This document shows, piece after piece, positions 1 through 9,198 of a stretch of 64,000 nucleotides of DNA (the first letter of the stretch is position 1; every line of letters begins with the position of its first letter). The stretch spans positions 62,001-126,000 of the forward strand of contig JAZQQM010000036.1 of the NCBI GenBank assembly GCA_045629045.1, written 5' to 3'. The DNA is from JAILLW01 sp045629045. GTDB taxonomy: Bacteria; Bacillota; Clostridia; Lachnospirales; Lachnospiraceae. Made by a program: the position numbers and the translations under genes. The notes under the pieces were generated by a model, which was not told where the DNA came from, made no database searches, and was given only the letters and a program-made list of their open reading frames with translations.

Positions 1-793
1 CCTCAAGTACGTTCGCAAACTGAACACGAATCTGCTGTTGCTGATGAGGCGGAAATACGTCGATTACACGGTCAACAGTGCTGGCAGCACCGATAGTATG
101 CAATGTTGAAAGAACCAAATGTCCTGTTTCAGCGGCCGTAATAGCTACCGAAATTGTCTCAAAGTCACGCATTTCTCCTACAAGAATAACATCCGGGTCT
201 TCACGAAGAGCAGCTCTTAAAGCATTGGCATAATTCTGCGAGTCAATACCGATTTCTCTTTGGTTAACGATTGACATATTATGCTGATGCAAATACTCGA
301 TAGGATCCTCAAGAGTAATTATATGGGCATCTCTGTTTTTATTAATCTTATCAATTATAGCGGCAAGAGTTGTTGACTTACCTGAACCCGTAGGTCCCGT
401 AACAAGGATAAGTCCTCTCTTACGTGTATATAAATCAATTACCGACGGCGGAACTCCAAGAGAATTAGGATCCGGAACTTCCGTACCTACGAGACGGAAT
501 GCCAGTGCAGCCGAACCTCTCTGATAGAATGCATTAACACGGTAACGACCTACATTACTGATAGAGAAAGACATATCATATTCACCTTTCTCTTTAAAGG
601 TAGCAAGCTGACGTTCATCCATAATTTCCTGAACGTAACCCATTGTATCATTGGGCATAAGACGATCGTAATCCAACGTGATTAGGTGTCCGTTAACACG
701 CATCTTAGGCGGAACACCAACGGTGATGTGCACATCGGATGCGCTATTTTGTTTCGCAATAGTAAGTAATTCATCAAGTCTTGGTATAGCCAT
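1..793 (-). CDS. pilT: Twitching motility ATPase PilT (partial, C-terminus beyond window)
   Basis: This is the N-terminal ~264 residues of the cytoplasmic ATPase that drives type IV pilus retraction; the rest lies outside the window. The PilT N-terminal domain ('SASDVHIT') is followed by a Walker A motif GPTGSGKST near residue 131, the Asp box 'ITLEDPIEY', the Walker B region 'DPDVILVGEMRD' near 198 and the His box 'TGHLVLSTLHT' near 222. The ATG at 793 is preceded by GGAGG, which lies inside the last codons of the upstream gene, so the two are probably translationally coupled. Family usual length is about 350 residues. No other pilus genes are in the window. Family assignment is secure. Confidence 0.95.
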   Translation of the reverse strand, partial: MAIPRLDELLTIAKQNSASDVHITVGVPPKMRVNGHLITLDYDRLMPNDTMGYVQEIMDERQLATFKEKGEYDMSFSISNVGRYRVNAFYQRGSAALAFRLVGTEVPDPNSLGVPPSVIDLYTRKRGLILVTGPTGSGKSTTLAAIIDKINKNRDAHIITLEDPIEYLHQHNMSIVNQREIGIDSQNYANALRAALREDPDVILVGEMRDFETISVAITAAETGHLVLSTLHTIGAASTVDRVIDVFPPHQQQQIRVQFANVLE

Positions 794-795
794 TG

Positions 796-1806
796 TCAAC
801 CTCCGTAGCTCTTTAACATTTCAGTATCCACAACATGCCTGTTGTCCATTGTTTTCATAATATCAACGATTTCGATATCCCCGAAGGTTGAACGATTCGA
901 CAGGTCAATAATCTCATTTCGTTCAAAAGAAAGAACCATAGGTCTGAATAAATCAGATCTGTTTTCCGTTAAAACGAGAGCTTTTGAACCGGTACTAAGT
1001 TCAACGCAGACTCCCGGAACCAATACATTAATTGAATCCACGAGACTCATTACTACACTCTTTTCATATATTCCGGGCTTATCCAGAAGGAACTTAATAG
1101 TTGCCAGTTCAGATTCGGGTGTCCTGTCGGCATTCATCGCAGTCATTTCATCGAACTTGTCAGCAACTGCAAGTATCTTACCGCCTTCCATAAGTTTAAC
1201 ATTCTGTTCAATAGCACCGGCTTCAAGTCCTTCCGCTATTGTATCAGCCTGAAATACATATCTTTTAACATTAGGATTTGATGAGAAGAGTTTCTCAATT
1301 ACATCAATATGGATATTGCCTCGCATCAAAGCTGCAGAAACAACATCAAGTCTGTCCTCGACTTTAACATTAAGCTTATTGCACATCATAGCCGCTAAAA
1401 TCGCAACATTAAGTGCATGCTTATATTTAGCATCCTCTTCACTACGAAGATTCTGATTAAAGTTAATCTTAGTTTCAAGATGGCCGTAGCTCTTGATAAT
1501 ATTAGAAACAATAATCTGCAGTTTAGCTGTTTTACCCTGAGTGCGAATTCTTTCGATTTCATCCATTAAGCTAAACACATTTACTGTCTGGAAACGCTCG
1601 AATTCAATATCTTCTTCCGTCATGGGCGGACAAGGCTCAGCCGGCTCCAGAATAAACAATCCGATAAGGCCAAAATTCTTAATACTGTCAATTCCGGGGC
1701 CCGTAATCTTAGAATCACGTTCAAAAAGCAAAACACCGTTCTTATTATAGATAGGTCTTGCCAAGCGCATTCCCGGTCTTAATTCTTCAATTTTCTTAAA
1801 CTGCAT
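796..1806 (-). CDS. Degenerate HD-GYP-like domain protein
   Basis: This 336-residue protein has the overall arrangement of an HD-GYP c-di-GMP phosphodiesterase: an N-terminal DUF3391-like segment ('LRPGMRLARPIYNKNG'), a helical region, then an HD-like domain. The metal-binding motifs are eroded. Where the family has an HD pair followed by DIGK, this protein reads 'AALMRGNIHID', and the GYP loop is not recognisable. The segment 'ILAVADKFDEMTA' still matches the late HD-GYP helix. I infer a catalytically inactive c-di-GMP sensor or scaffold. It sits directly upstream of pilT with the next start 2 bases after its stop codon, so a role in pilus control is plausible. The SD is GGGGGATT. Confidence 0.75.
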   Translation of the reverse strand: MQFKKIEELRPGMRLARPIYNKNGVLLFERDSKITGPGIDSIKNFGLIGLFILEPAEPCPPMTEEDIEFERFQTVNVFSLMDEIERIRTQGKTAKLQIIVSNIIKSYGHLETKINFNQNLRSEEDAKYKHALNVAILAAMMCNKLNVKVEDRLDVVSAALMRGNIHIDVIEKLFSSNPNVKRYVFQADTIAEGLEAGAIEQNVKLMEGGKILAVADKFDEMTAMNADRTPESELATIKFLLDKPGIYEKSVVMSLVDSINVLVPGVCVELSTGSKALVLTENRSDLFRPMVLSFERNEIIDLSNRSTFGDIEIVDIMKTMDNRHVVDTEMLKSYGG

Positions 1807-1914
1807 ATAAGCAATCCCCCAAATAAAAAATCAAAAAATACCTAACAATAATTTTACTTCCTTTCTAGCATAATTACAACAAAATTCGAATATTGTCAGT
1901 CAATTTACATGCAA

Positions 1915-3042
1915 TCAGTCAAATAAAAACTCCGACAAAACAACATTAGATACATTAATCCCCTCGTCGGTTAACATAATTCTATCATTATTGTAAACCT
2001 CAATCATGCCGAGTTTTTTATATTTTTGCACAACCTCCCAATATTCCTTAGGGAATTCGCAACCAAAATACTCCTCGAACTCGGCAACAGTAACACCTTT
2101 ACTCATTCTAAGGCCCAAAAACATATACTCTTCCATTTGGGATTTAACCGATAGCACTTCATCATCAAAATGTATAAACTCTTCATCTATATAATTTTGT
2201 AAATAGGGAGTGTTTTTCCATCGAATATTCTCTACCATGGAAGATGCTCCAATACCAAAACCTACATAATTGCCACGTTTCCAATAAACTTTATTATGAT
2301 AGCACTCATATCCGTCAAGGGCATAATTTGATATTTCATATCTGTTATATCCGTGTTCGCTAAGGATTTGCTTGGTTAATGCATACATATACCGTTCATC
2401 ATCTTCATTGGGAAGATTAAGCTTCATAGTCGCATAAGGCGTATTTTCTTCAATTATTAGGCTATATGCTGAGATATGAGTAGGTTTATATTTAAGATTA
2501 CATACATACTCAAGGGACTTTTGATAAGACTCCGTTGTTTGATTACTGATTGCACTCATAATATCCACATTGCAGTTATTAAAGCCTTTACGGTGAACCA
2601 TTTCCCACAATTTTTCAAAATCCGCCACCGTGTGGATTCTTCCAAGCAACCTTAATTCCTCGTCGTTAGCCGACTGAAGTCCTATGCTCAGTCTATTGAT
2701 TCCCGCCTTTGCATATTCATCAAGTTTTCCATCATTTTCACTAATAGTTCCCGGATTTATTTCTATAGTTGTCTCGCAGGAAGGCGAAACATCGTAATGA
2801 GTGTATATTGCTTCGAGAATTTTTGATATATGTCCTGCCGGCAATATACTTGGAGTGCCGCCGCCGAAAAATATGGATTCCACTTCATATTCGAAATAAT
2901 CCACGCTACGATATATTATTTCCTTAACGAGTGAATTAACATAGGTTTCATATACTTCTTCCGTGGCAGAAAAAGAAAGGAAGTCGCAATATAAGCACTT
3001 CCTTACACAAAACGGTATGTGAATGTAAATACTAATCTTCAT
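1915..3042 (-). CDS. hemW: Heme chaperone HemW (radical SAM, CPO-like)
   Basis: Radical SAM protein of the HemW family, which binds heme and a [4Fe-4S] cluster and is often misannotated as oxygen-independent coproporphyrinogen oxidase. The cluster cysteines are visible as CVRKCLYC (residues 12, 16 and 19), followed by the SAM-binding 'GGGTPS' motif and the 'INRLSIGLQS' strand. The fourth cysteine typical of true HemN (CxxxCxxCxC) is absent, which favours HemW. The length of 375 residues is normal. The ATG overlaps the 3' end of lepA by 11 bases, the usual Firmicute lepA-hemW arrangement, so the two are co-transcribed and probably coupled. Confidence 0.92.
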   Translation of the reverse strand: MKISIYIHIPFCVRKCLYCDFLSFSATEEVYETYVNSLVKEIIYRSVDYFEYEVESIFFGGGTPSILPAGHISKILEAIYTHYDVSPSCETTIEINPGTISENDGKLDEYAKAGINRLSIGLQSANDEELRLLGRIHTVADFEKLWEMVHRKGFNNCNVDIMSAISNQTTESYQKSLEYVCNLKYKPTHISAYSLIIEENTPYATMKLNLPNEDDERYMYALTKQILSEHGYNRYEISNYALDGYECYHNKVYWKRGNYVGFGIGASSMVENIRWKNTPYLQNYIDEEFIHFDDEVLSVKSQMEEYMFLGLRMSKGVTVAEFEEYFGCEFPKEYWEVVQKYKKLGMIEVYNNDRIMLTDEGINVSNVVLSEFLFD

Positions 3043-4846
3043 CCAGTTTCAATACGGACATGAACGCATTCTGAGGTATTTCGACATTACCGAACTGCCT
3101 CATACGTTTCTTTCCTTCTTTCTGCTTCTCAAGAAGCTTCTTCTTACGCGTAATATCACCGCCGTAACACTTGGCAAGCACGTCTTTTCTAAGAGCCTTA
3201 ACAGTTTCTCTTGCAATTACCTTACCGCCTACACAAGCTTGAATCGGTACTTCAAATAAATGTCTGGGAATTTCATCCTTAAGTTTCTCACACATCTTAC
3301 GTCCGCGTTCATAAGCACCTTCTTTATGTACAATAAACGAAAGTGCATCAACCTCTTCTTTGTTAATGAGAATATCAAGCTTAACAAGCTCCGACTTTTC
3401 ATATCCTTTTAACTCATAATCAAACGAAGCATAGCCCCGGGATTTTGACTTAAGTGCGTCAAAGAAATCATAAATTATTTCATTAAGAGGAAGTTCATAC
3501 TTAAGAAGTGCTCTTGTAGTCTCCATGTACTCCATTCCCAGATATCTTCCGCGACGCTGCTGGCATAGTTCCATAATAGGCCCTATAAATTCGGTGGTAA
3601 CCATTATTTCTGCGGAAACTACAGGCTCCTCCATATAATCAATCTGAGATGGGTCCGGTAAGTTACTGGGATTTGTCAAGTCAATCACTTCGCCGTCTGT
3701 TTTGTGAATTTTGTAAATTACACCCGGAGCTGTCGTAACAAGATCAAGATTATATTCTCTTTCCAGACGCTCCTGAATTATTTCAAGATGAAGCAATCCC
3801 AAAAATCCGCATCTAAATCCAAATCCCAACGCAATAGAAGTTTCCGGTTCATATGTTAAAGATGCATCATTTAGCTGAAGTTTTTCCAACGCATCGCGTA
3901 AATCCGGATACTTGGCACCGTCTGCCGGATACATACCGCAGTATACCATGGATTGAACCTTCTTATATCCCGGAAGAGCTTCTTCACAGGGATTATTATT
4001 ATCCGTTACGGTATCACCCACTGCCGTATCCTGAACATTCTTAATAGAGGCGGTAATATAACCTACCATTCCCGCACATAGTTCCTCGCAGGGAATGAAT
4101 TGTCCCGCACCGAAGGTTCCAACCTCAACAACATCAGCTACCGCTCCGGTTGCCATCATTCTAATCTGGGTCCCCTTAGACACCCTTCCGTCGAATATAC
4201 GGCAGAATATGATTACGCCCTTATAGGAATCATACAGGGAATCAAAAATAAGAGCCTTAAAGGGCTTATTATAATCACCTGTCGGAGCAGGAATCTTATT
4301 AACAATAGCCTCAAGCACTTCGTCAATTCCGATTCCGTTCTTGGCCGAAATCAAAGGAGCGTCCTGGGCCTCAAGGCCTATCACATCCTCAATTTCATTC
4401 TTAACCCGTTCCGGTTCTGCCGAAGGAAGGTCAATTTTATTAATTACAGGAAAGACTTCAAGATTATGATCCAGTGCAAGATAAACATTGGCCAGGGTCT
4501 GCGCCTCTATTCCCTGGGCAGCATCCACTACCAAAATAGCCCCATCACATGCAGCAAGCGACCTTGATACCTCATAATTAAAATCAACGTGACCGGGAGT
4601 GTCTATAAGATTAAGAATATACTCATTTCCATCCTTAGCTTTGTAGACAGTACGAACGGTTTGAGCCTTAATCGTAATACCGCGTTCACGTTCCAAATCC
4701 ATATTATCAAGAACCTGTGCCTGCATTTCACGGCTTGTAAGCAAACCTGTCTGTTCAATAATTCTGTCGGCCAGAGTACTCTTACCGTGATCTATATGAG
4801 CAACTATACAGAAGTTGCGGATTTTGGACATATCTGTTCTTTCCAT
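3032..4846 (-). CDS. lepA: Elongation factor 4 (LepA) GTPase
   Basis: Ribosome-binding translational GTPase EF4, 604 residues, full length. The G motifs are visible: AHIDHGKST (G1), RGITI (G2), DTPGHVDF (G3) and NKIDLPSA (G4). The LepA-specific C-terminal domain ends near 'FGNVEIPQNAFMSVLKL'. A second in-frame ATG at 4831 gives the more usual start 'MSKIRNF'; both have only moderate SD sequences (AGTAGG for 4846, GGAAAG for 4831), so the start is uncertain by five codons. It lies between rpsT and hemW. Translation quality control or back-translocation is the family role. Confidence 0.97.
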   Translation of the reverse strand: MERTDMSKIRNFCIVAHIDHGKSTLADRIIEQTGLLTSREMQAQVLDNMDLERERGITIKAQTVRTVYKAKDGNEYILNLIDTPGHVDFNYEVSRSLAACDGAILVVDAAQGIEAQTLANVYLALDHNLEVFPVINKIDLPSAEPERVKNEIEDVIGLEAQDAPLISAKNGIGIDEVLEAIVNKIPAPTGDYNKPFKALIFDSLYDSYKGVIIFCRIFDGRVSKGTQIRMMATGAVADVVEVGTFGAGQFIPCEELCAGMVGYITASIKNVQDTAVGDTVTDNNNPCEEALPGYKKVQSMVYCGMYPADGAKYPDLRDALEKLQLNDASLTYEPETSIALGFGFRCGFLGLLHLEIIQERLEREYNLDLVTTAPGVIYKIHKTDGEVIDLTNPSNLPDPSQIDYMEEPVVSAEIMVTTEFIGPIMELCQQRRGRYLGMEYMETTRALLKYELPLNEIIYDFFDALKSKSRGYASFDYELKGYEKSELVKLDILINKEEVDALSFIVHKEGAYERGRKMCEKLKDEIPRHLFEVPIQACVGGKVIARETVKALRKDVLAKCYGGDITRKKKLLEKQKEGKKRMRQFGNVEIPQNAFMSVLKLDED

Positions 4847-4896
4847 TAATGATACCTACTTAAATCAAACAATTATTATCTGTAATATGTACAAGA

Positions 4897-4928
4897 AAAC
4901 CGCTTCGTATGACGGTACAAAGCGGTTT
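4897..4928 (-). terminator. Rho-independent terminator after rpsT
   Basis: A perfect 9-bp inverted repeat (AAACCGCTT / AAGCGGTTT) with a 14-base loop lies 36 bases downstream of the rpsT stop codon. In the minus-strand direction the stem is followed by a T-rich stretch. It separates rpsT from lepA. Confidence 0.8.
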
Positions 4929-4963
4929 AAATTCATTCATTCTATCTATAAAATTTCTTAAGC

Positions 4964-5227
4964 TTAAGCCATTTTATTAACAGCTGCAGCTAAACGAGAA
5001 ACCTTTCTAGAAGCTGTATTCTTATGATAAACGCCCTTTGAACAAGCCTTGTCAATGATAGCTGTTGCAGCGGTCAATGCTTCCTGAGCTGCAGTCTTAT
5101 CATTAGCTTCGATAGCAGCATTAACTTTCTTAACTGCAGTCTTAACACCTGTCTTGATAGCCTTATTCTTTTCTGCGTTTCTAGCAGCAACTAAAACTCT
5201 CTTCTTAGCAGATTTAATATTAGCCAT
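4964..5227 (-). CDS. rpsT: 30S ribosomal protein S20
   Basis: Small, basic, 87-residue protein beginning 'MANIKSAKKRVLVAARN' with the S20 signature of Lys/Ala-rich helices and the closing 'KNTASRKVSRLAAAVNKMA'. It binds 16S rRNA near the 5' domain. A strong AGGAGGTGA SD sits upstream, a near-consensus promoter lies at 5312-5340 and a terminator follows, so it is a single-gene transcription unit. Length and composition are typical of the family. Confidence 0.97.
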   Translation of the reverse strand: MANIKSAKKRVLVAARNAEKNKAIKTGVKTAVKKVNAAIEANDKTAAQEALTAATAIIDKACSKGVYHKNTASRKVSRLAAAVNKMA

Positions 5228-5311
5228 GAGTTCACCTCCTATAAAATCATCCGTATCAGTGTTTCATTAAAGCCGGAGACACGGACGTTTTAATGTAAAC
5301 ACACGCATATT

Positions 5312-5340
5312 ATTGTAGTCATGAGTTAACCCCTTGTCAA
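5312..5340 (-). promoter_or_regulatory. Sigma-A-type promoter of rpsT
   Basis: On the minus strand, TTGACA at 5335-5340 and TACAAT at 5312-5317 are separated by exactly 17 bases. The promoter leaves a leader of roughly 75-80 bases before the rpsT ATG, room for the S20 autoregulation known in other bacteria, although no specific site is identified. Confidence 0.85.
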
Positions 5341-5355
5341 GCAAAATAAAGGGAT

Positions 5356-6489
5356 TTATTCATATTTTTTCTTTTTTGCAACCATTTGCTTTTTAATAAG
5401 GCTTATTATATCCGGAATCGTAAGTGTAGTTTCCTCATCGATACATACATAATCACTAAATATATTAATCTTATAGGGCAGTTTCTTTTCCAGTGACTGG
5501 TTCTCTGTTATAGTTTCAACCGTAGCGCATATCTGATCTGCATACATTGAATTATTATTTTTACATATCAATACGAATCTGTCGTCACTAAAAGAATAGG
5601 CTTTGCAGGAATAAGACACACATACATCCGCCATAACTTCAGACAGAATATTGTTAATAATATCCTTCTCCCCATTTCCAAATTCATCATAAATATTTTC
5701 ACGACCTTCAACATCAAAAGTCATTATACTCCAACCAATTTTGCCGAATATCAAAGAATCAATGTCACGTATCATATGACGGCGGTTAGGTAATCCTGTC
5801 GTTTTATCTTCCAAAATAAGCGAAGTATTAAGAGTAATGTACAAATACAGTGAAGCCACGCCAAGACCTGTTATAGTAAAAAAGCTAAACGGATAAATTA
5901 CCTGAAAAATACCGAATCCGAAATGTATAATCGGAAATACCAAAAACGGCTTAATTTTGTCACGATTTGCATATTCTTCCTTTGACCAGAAATTTACAAT
6001 CGCAACACCTAAAAGCAAGGCAAGCGGAGTAAAACAGAACACCGCCCAAAAATGAGAAAGAGTTCCGTAAGAAATCTGTCCCTCTTCCATGCATACGAAC
6101 AATTTACTTCCCTTAAATCCGATTTCACAAACGAAGAAAATAACCCCGACAATAGCGATTGCAAAGAGAATTGCATTGGCCAGAAATGACAGTTTTTGCA
6201 TAAAAGCGAAGGCAACCATGCACCAGATAATTCCCGACAATAATACAGTAAAATTATAAATAATATCAATCACATAAAGCATATCATAGGTTACCTTCAG
6301 GTACCCCATTCCTATCATTCCATAGGTAAGCTCTACGATTGTAAAAATGAACTCCTCCGCAAATGCAACCTTAATAAGCCTATACTGCCTACGATTCAAT
6401 CCGTTAGGTGTAAGCGTAAAAAATACATAAGTAAAAGTTACTAATAACATTAGTGGTATATCAAGAATATATACAATGCTACTTATCAC
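5356..6489 (-). CDS. Multi-pass membrane protein with degenerate GGDEF-like domain
   Basis: 377 residues. The first ~225 form about seven hydrophobic segments, and the rest resembles a GGDEF domain, starting with 'LEDKTTGLPNRRHMIRDID', the conserved entry of diguanylate cyclases. The active-site signature is lost: the position of GG(D/E)EF reads 'FSDDRFVLIC'. I infer that it does not make c-di-GMP and may bind a nucleotide or act as a sensory partner. Its start overlaps the end of the upstream histidine kinase by 4 bases (ATGA), so the two are translationally coupled. Its 3' end lies about 16 bases from the rpsT promoter. Confidence 0.8.
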   Translation of the reverse strand: MISSIVYILDIPLMLLVTFTYVFFTLTPNGLNRRQYRLIKVAFAEEFIFTIVELTYGMIGMGYLKVTYDMLYVIDIIYNFTVLLSGIIWCMVAFAFMQKLSFLANAILFAIAIVGVIFFVCEIGFKGSKLFVCMEEGQISYGTLSHFWAVFCFTPLALLLGVAIVNFWSKEEYANRDKIKPFLVFPIIHFGFGIFQVIYPFSFFTITGLGVASLYLYITLNTSLILEDKTTGLPNRRHMIRDIDSLIFGKIGWSIMTFDVEGRENIYDEFGNGEKDIINNILSEVMADVCVSYSCKAYSFSDDRFVLICKNNNSMYADQICATVETITENQSLEKKLPYKINIFSDYVCIDEETTLTIPDIISLIKKQMVAKKKKYE

Positions 6490-8219
6490 CTGATGCCTCC
6501 GACATAAAGTTTTAGTATATCCTCAAGATGTTCCGGATGTACGGGTTTGGCAAGATAATCCGCAAAACCTGCTTCAATATACATTTTACTTATTCCCGCC
6601 ACGGCATTTGCCGTAAGGGCCACGAAAGGAGTATCGGCATTTAACGGATCTGTGCCAAGACCCTTCATCTGTTTCATTGTTTCTATTCCGTCCATTTCAG
6701 GCATCATATGATCCATGAAAATAACGTCATACTTTTTGTGCATGCCAAGTTCGACTGCTTCTTTACCGCTAAGTGCCGTATCAATCTGAACCTTGGTGCG
6801 TTTAAGAAGACCTACAAACACCTTGATGTTCAAAGCATTATCATCCACAACCAAAACCTTGGCATTCGGCGCTTCAAAGAACTCATTCTTACGGCGCATG
6901 CGACCGATATTATCAGACGCCATAGATATAGGCGTTTCATCCACTATAGGTAGTTTAAGATTAAATGAAAAAACAGAGCCCTTGCCGTATTCACTTTCAA
7001 CCACGAGTTCGGAATTCATCATTGAAAGGAACGCATTTACAATCGTAATACCCAGTCCCGAACCTTCAATGAATCTGTTCTTTTCTTCATCAAAACGTAC
7101 AAACTTATCATTAAGTTTCTTAAGGTCTTCCGGCTTAATTCCTATTCCCGTATCCTTAACGGCAAAATGAAGAATCTCATCCTTGCCTACTCTTTGTCCG
7201 GATATACTGAATTCAACAGAACCTTCATGTGTATATTTAGCTGCATTCGTAAGGAGATTAATCAATATCTGCGTAATACGAACGTCGTCGCCTGTGTAAA
7301 CAGAGGGCATCGTTTCTTCAACACTTACCGTAAAGTTAAGTCCTTTGTTACTCATATGGGTATTAATCATATTCTTAACATTGGATATTAACTCTTTAAC
7401 AGAGAAGTCCACATTAAGAAGTTCCATACGGCCTTCTTCAATCTTGGAAATATCAAGAATATCATTAACAAGTGAAAGAAGAACATTACCGCTGTTCTTG
7501 ATATCACGTGCATATTCCTTAATCTTATTTTCGTTACTTTCTCTAAGAATCATCTCATCAATACCAAGAACCGCATTAATAGGCGTTCTTATTTCATGAG
7601 ACATATTTGAAAGGAAGGATGATTTAGCTCTTGTAGCTATCTTTGCTTCCTTATGCTTAGCTTCGACAATTTCAAGAAGGTCATCCAGGCTTCGCTCGTG
7701 TTCCTGGTTTTCCTCGTTCATCTGAATGATACCCTTTACAATAATCTGGCTGATCCAGTCTGCCGCAGCAAGGGCCAGCATTACCGATGGAATGGCTCTG
7801 ATGTTAAGGTCAAACTGTGGGAAAATATCCTTTGGCAGGGCAAATGTTGCAAAAAACACAATTGCTTCCACAACAGCCTGGAAGTGGATTATTCCCGTAT
7901 TGATAAATGACACCACAACAAGCCACATCAGCATCTGGGACAGCAGTCCGATAGATGACGTTCCGATAAGCAGCTGCATCCAAAAAACAAACAGGTTACA
8001 AAATACTATGTACACCAGTTCAAAAACAATTGAAGGAACGGTATCGCTGACAATGGTAAATGCCATTACCAGAATGCCTATCCACCAACTCATAACACCG
8101 CCCCAGATAAAGGCCGTGTTTGCCCATGGAAGCATGCCGGCATCTACCAAAAAGAATATACCGAACGCAATATATGCAGTTATTCCAAGAAGATGTCCTC
8201 TTTGTCTTAATTCTCGCAT
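6486..8219 (-). CDS. Membrane hybrid histidine kinase with receiver domain
   Basis: 577 residues. About 150 N-terminal residues form several membrane segments. A short coiled region leads to a HisKA domain with the phosphorylatable His in 'NMSHEIRTPINA' (near 207), then a HATPase domain with N box 'LLTNAAKYTHEG', G1 'DTGIGIKPEDL' and G2 'GSGLGITIV'. A receiver domain starts near 453 ('AKVLVVDDN') with its phospho-Asp in 'VIFMDHMMPEMDG' near 500. No separate response regulator adjoins it. It overlaps the upstream lipid-kinase-like gene by 13 bases and the downstream GGDEF-like gene by 4 bases, which indicates one signalling operon. The ligand is unknown. Confidence 0.92.
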   Translation of the reverse strand: MRELRQRGHLLGITAYIAFGIFFLVDAGMLPWANTAFIWGGVMSWWIGILVMAFTIVSDTVPSIVFELVYIVFCNLFVFWMQLLIGTSSIGLLSQMLMWLVVVSFINTGIIHFQAVVEAIVFFATFALPKDIFPQFDLNIRAIPSVMLALAAADWISQIIVKGIIQMNEENQEHERSLDDLLEIVEAKHKEAKIATRAKSSFLSNMSHEIRTPINAVLGIDEMILRESNENKIKEYARDIKNSGNVLLSLVNDILDISKIEEGRMELLNVDFSVKELISNVKNMINTHMSNKGLNFTVSVEETMPSVYTGDDVRITQILINLLTNAAKYTHEGSVEFSISGQRVGKDEILHFAVKDTGIGIKPEDLKKLNDKFVRFDEEKNRFIEGSGLGITIVNAFLSMMNSELVVESEYGKGSVFSFNLKLPIVDETPISMASDNIGRMRRKNEFFEAPNAKVLVVDDNALNIKVFVGLLKRTKVQIDTALSGKEAVELGMHKKYDVIFMDHMMPEMDGIETMKQMKGLGTDPLNADTPFVALTANAVAGISKMYIEAGFADYLAKPVHPEHLEDILKLYVGGIR

Positions 8220-9133
8220 CTTACTTCCAATCCTTTAGGCACCACAAAAGGTAATGCCTGCTTTTCTATCTTAACAGTCCATTCGAACTGCGGTTCCTGA
8301 ATTTCCCCGTCCAAATCCACCTCGAATTTAGCTCCGTCTCTTCGTCTTATGGTTATTTCTTTGTCCACCAGAGCTTCATAATCAAGATATGTTTTCCTGT
8401 CTGGCTTTGATATCTGCAAGCCGTGTAAGGTCTTAAACAGACCTCTTCTTGAAATGAACTTCTTAAAACAGAAGAACCCCTTGCCGTCCATATAATTCAT
8501 ATCAAGATCACAGTAAAGAATGCCTCCCAGCAAGCCACCGTTTCCAAAGAACACCTCGGCAAATCTTCCGATTTGGATTTGTCCGTCTATTTCAATTTCA
8601 AGATCAATGGGTTTGCAAAACAGAACCGATATAATAGTAGCCAGATTATACGGAACGTCTCGTCCGAAAATAGACAAGGGACGGAATTCTTCCGTCTTAC
8701 GAATTTGCAAAGAATCAAGTCCAAGACTGAATGTATTAAGTGCCACGCCATGATTGGTTTTGATGTAATCAATATTAACCACGTCACCGTCAATCAAAGC
8801 ATCAATATCATTAAACAGTTCTTCCTGCTTACCAAAAGCTTCCAAAAAGTCATTAGTCAAGCCGTTAGGGAAAAAAGCAAGTTCTATCTTGCTAAAATCG
8901 GAAATACCGTTAAGAATATTGCAAAACGTACCCGAGCCTCCGCAACTGTAGATACGTATCTTTTCGCCCTCAAATAAAGAGATAACCTCTCTTACAAGTT
9001 CTGTCTCGGTACGAGACTTTCGTGTATGCAAAATGTAATAGTTGATATCAATTCGTGACGCCAAATGATTACGCAGTTCAGCCGAAAATGAAGAATTGCC
9101 AGCATGTGAATTGATGATAAAAATATGAATCAT
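8207..9133 (-). CDS. Diacylglycerol/lipid kinase-family protein (diverged)
   Basis: 308 residues with the two-domain fold expected of YegS/DgkB-like lipid kinases. The nucleotide-binding loop reads 'YSCGGSGTFCNILNG' where the family has GGDGT, so the key Asp is replaced by Ser. The second motif reads 'FFPNGLTNDFLEAFGK', where many members have GTGNDFAR. The C-terminal half matches the beta-sandwich domain ('FAEVFFGNGGLLGGI', 'EVDLDGE'). It might phosphorylate a lipid, but the altered catalytic loop leaves activity in doubt. SD AGAGGG lies 6 bases before the ATG. It heads the operon with the hybrid kinase. Confidence 0.8.
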   Translation of the reverse strand: MIHIFIINSHAGNSSFSAELRNHLASRIDINYYILHTRKSRTETELVREVISLFEGEKIRIYSCGGSGTFCNILNGISDFSKIELAFFPNGLTNDFLEAFGKQEELFNDIDALIDGDVVNIDYIKTNHGVALNTFSLGLDSLQIRKTEEFRPLSIFGRDVPYNLATIISVLFCKPIDLEIEIDGQIQIGRFAEVFFGNGGLLGGILYCDLDMNYMDGKGFFCFKKFISRRGLFKTLHGLQISKPDRKTYLDYEALVDKEITIRRRDGAKFEVDLDGEIQEPQFEWTVKIEKQALPFVVPKGLEVRCEN

Positions 9134-9198
9134 CCGATACCCTCTACACTCAACTATATCTATCGTTACATTCTACTAAAATCAACGTATCACAGGTG

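Noticed and set aside
842..1252. 136-codon plus-strand ORF
   Set aside because: It is the antisense of the HD-GYP-like gene, with no SD and a low-complexity Ser/Ile-rich translation.
1915..3042. Oxygen-independent coproporphyrinogen III oxidase (hemN)
   Set aside because: Only CxxxCxxC is present, without the extra Cys of HemN, and the lepA neighbour favours HemW.
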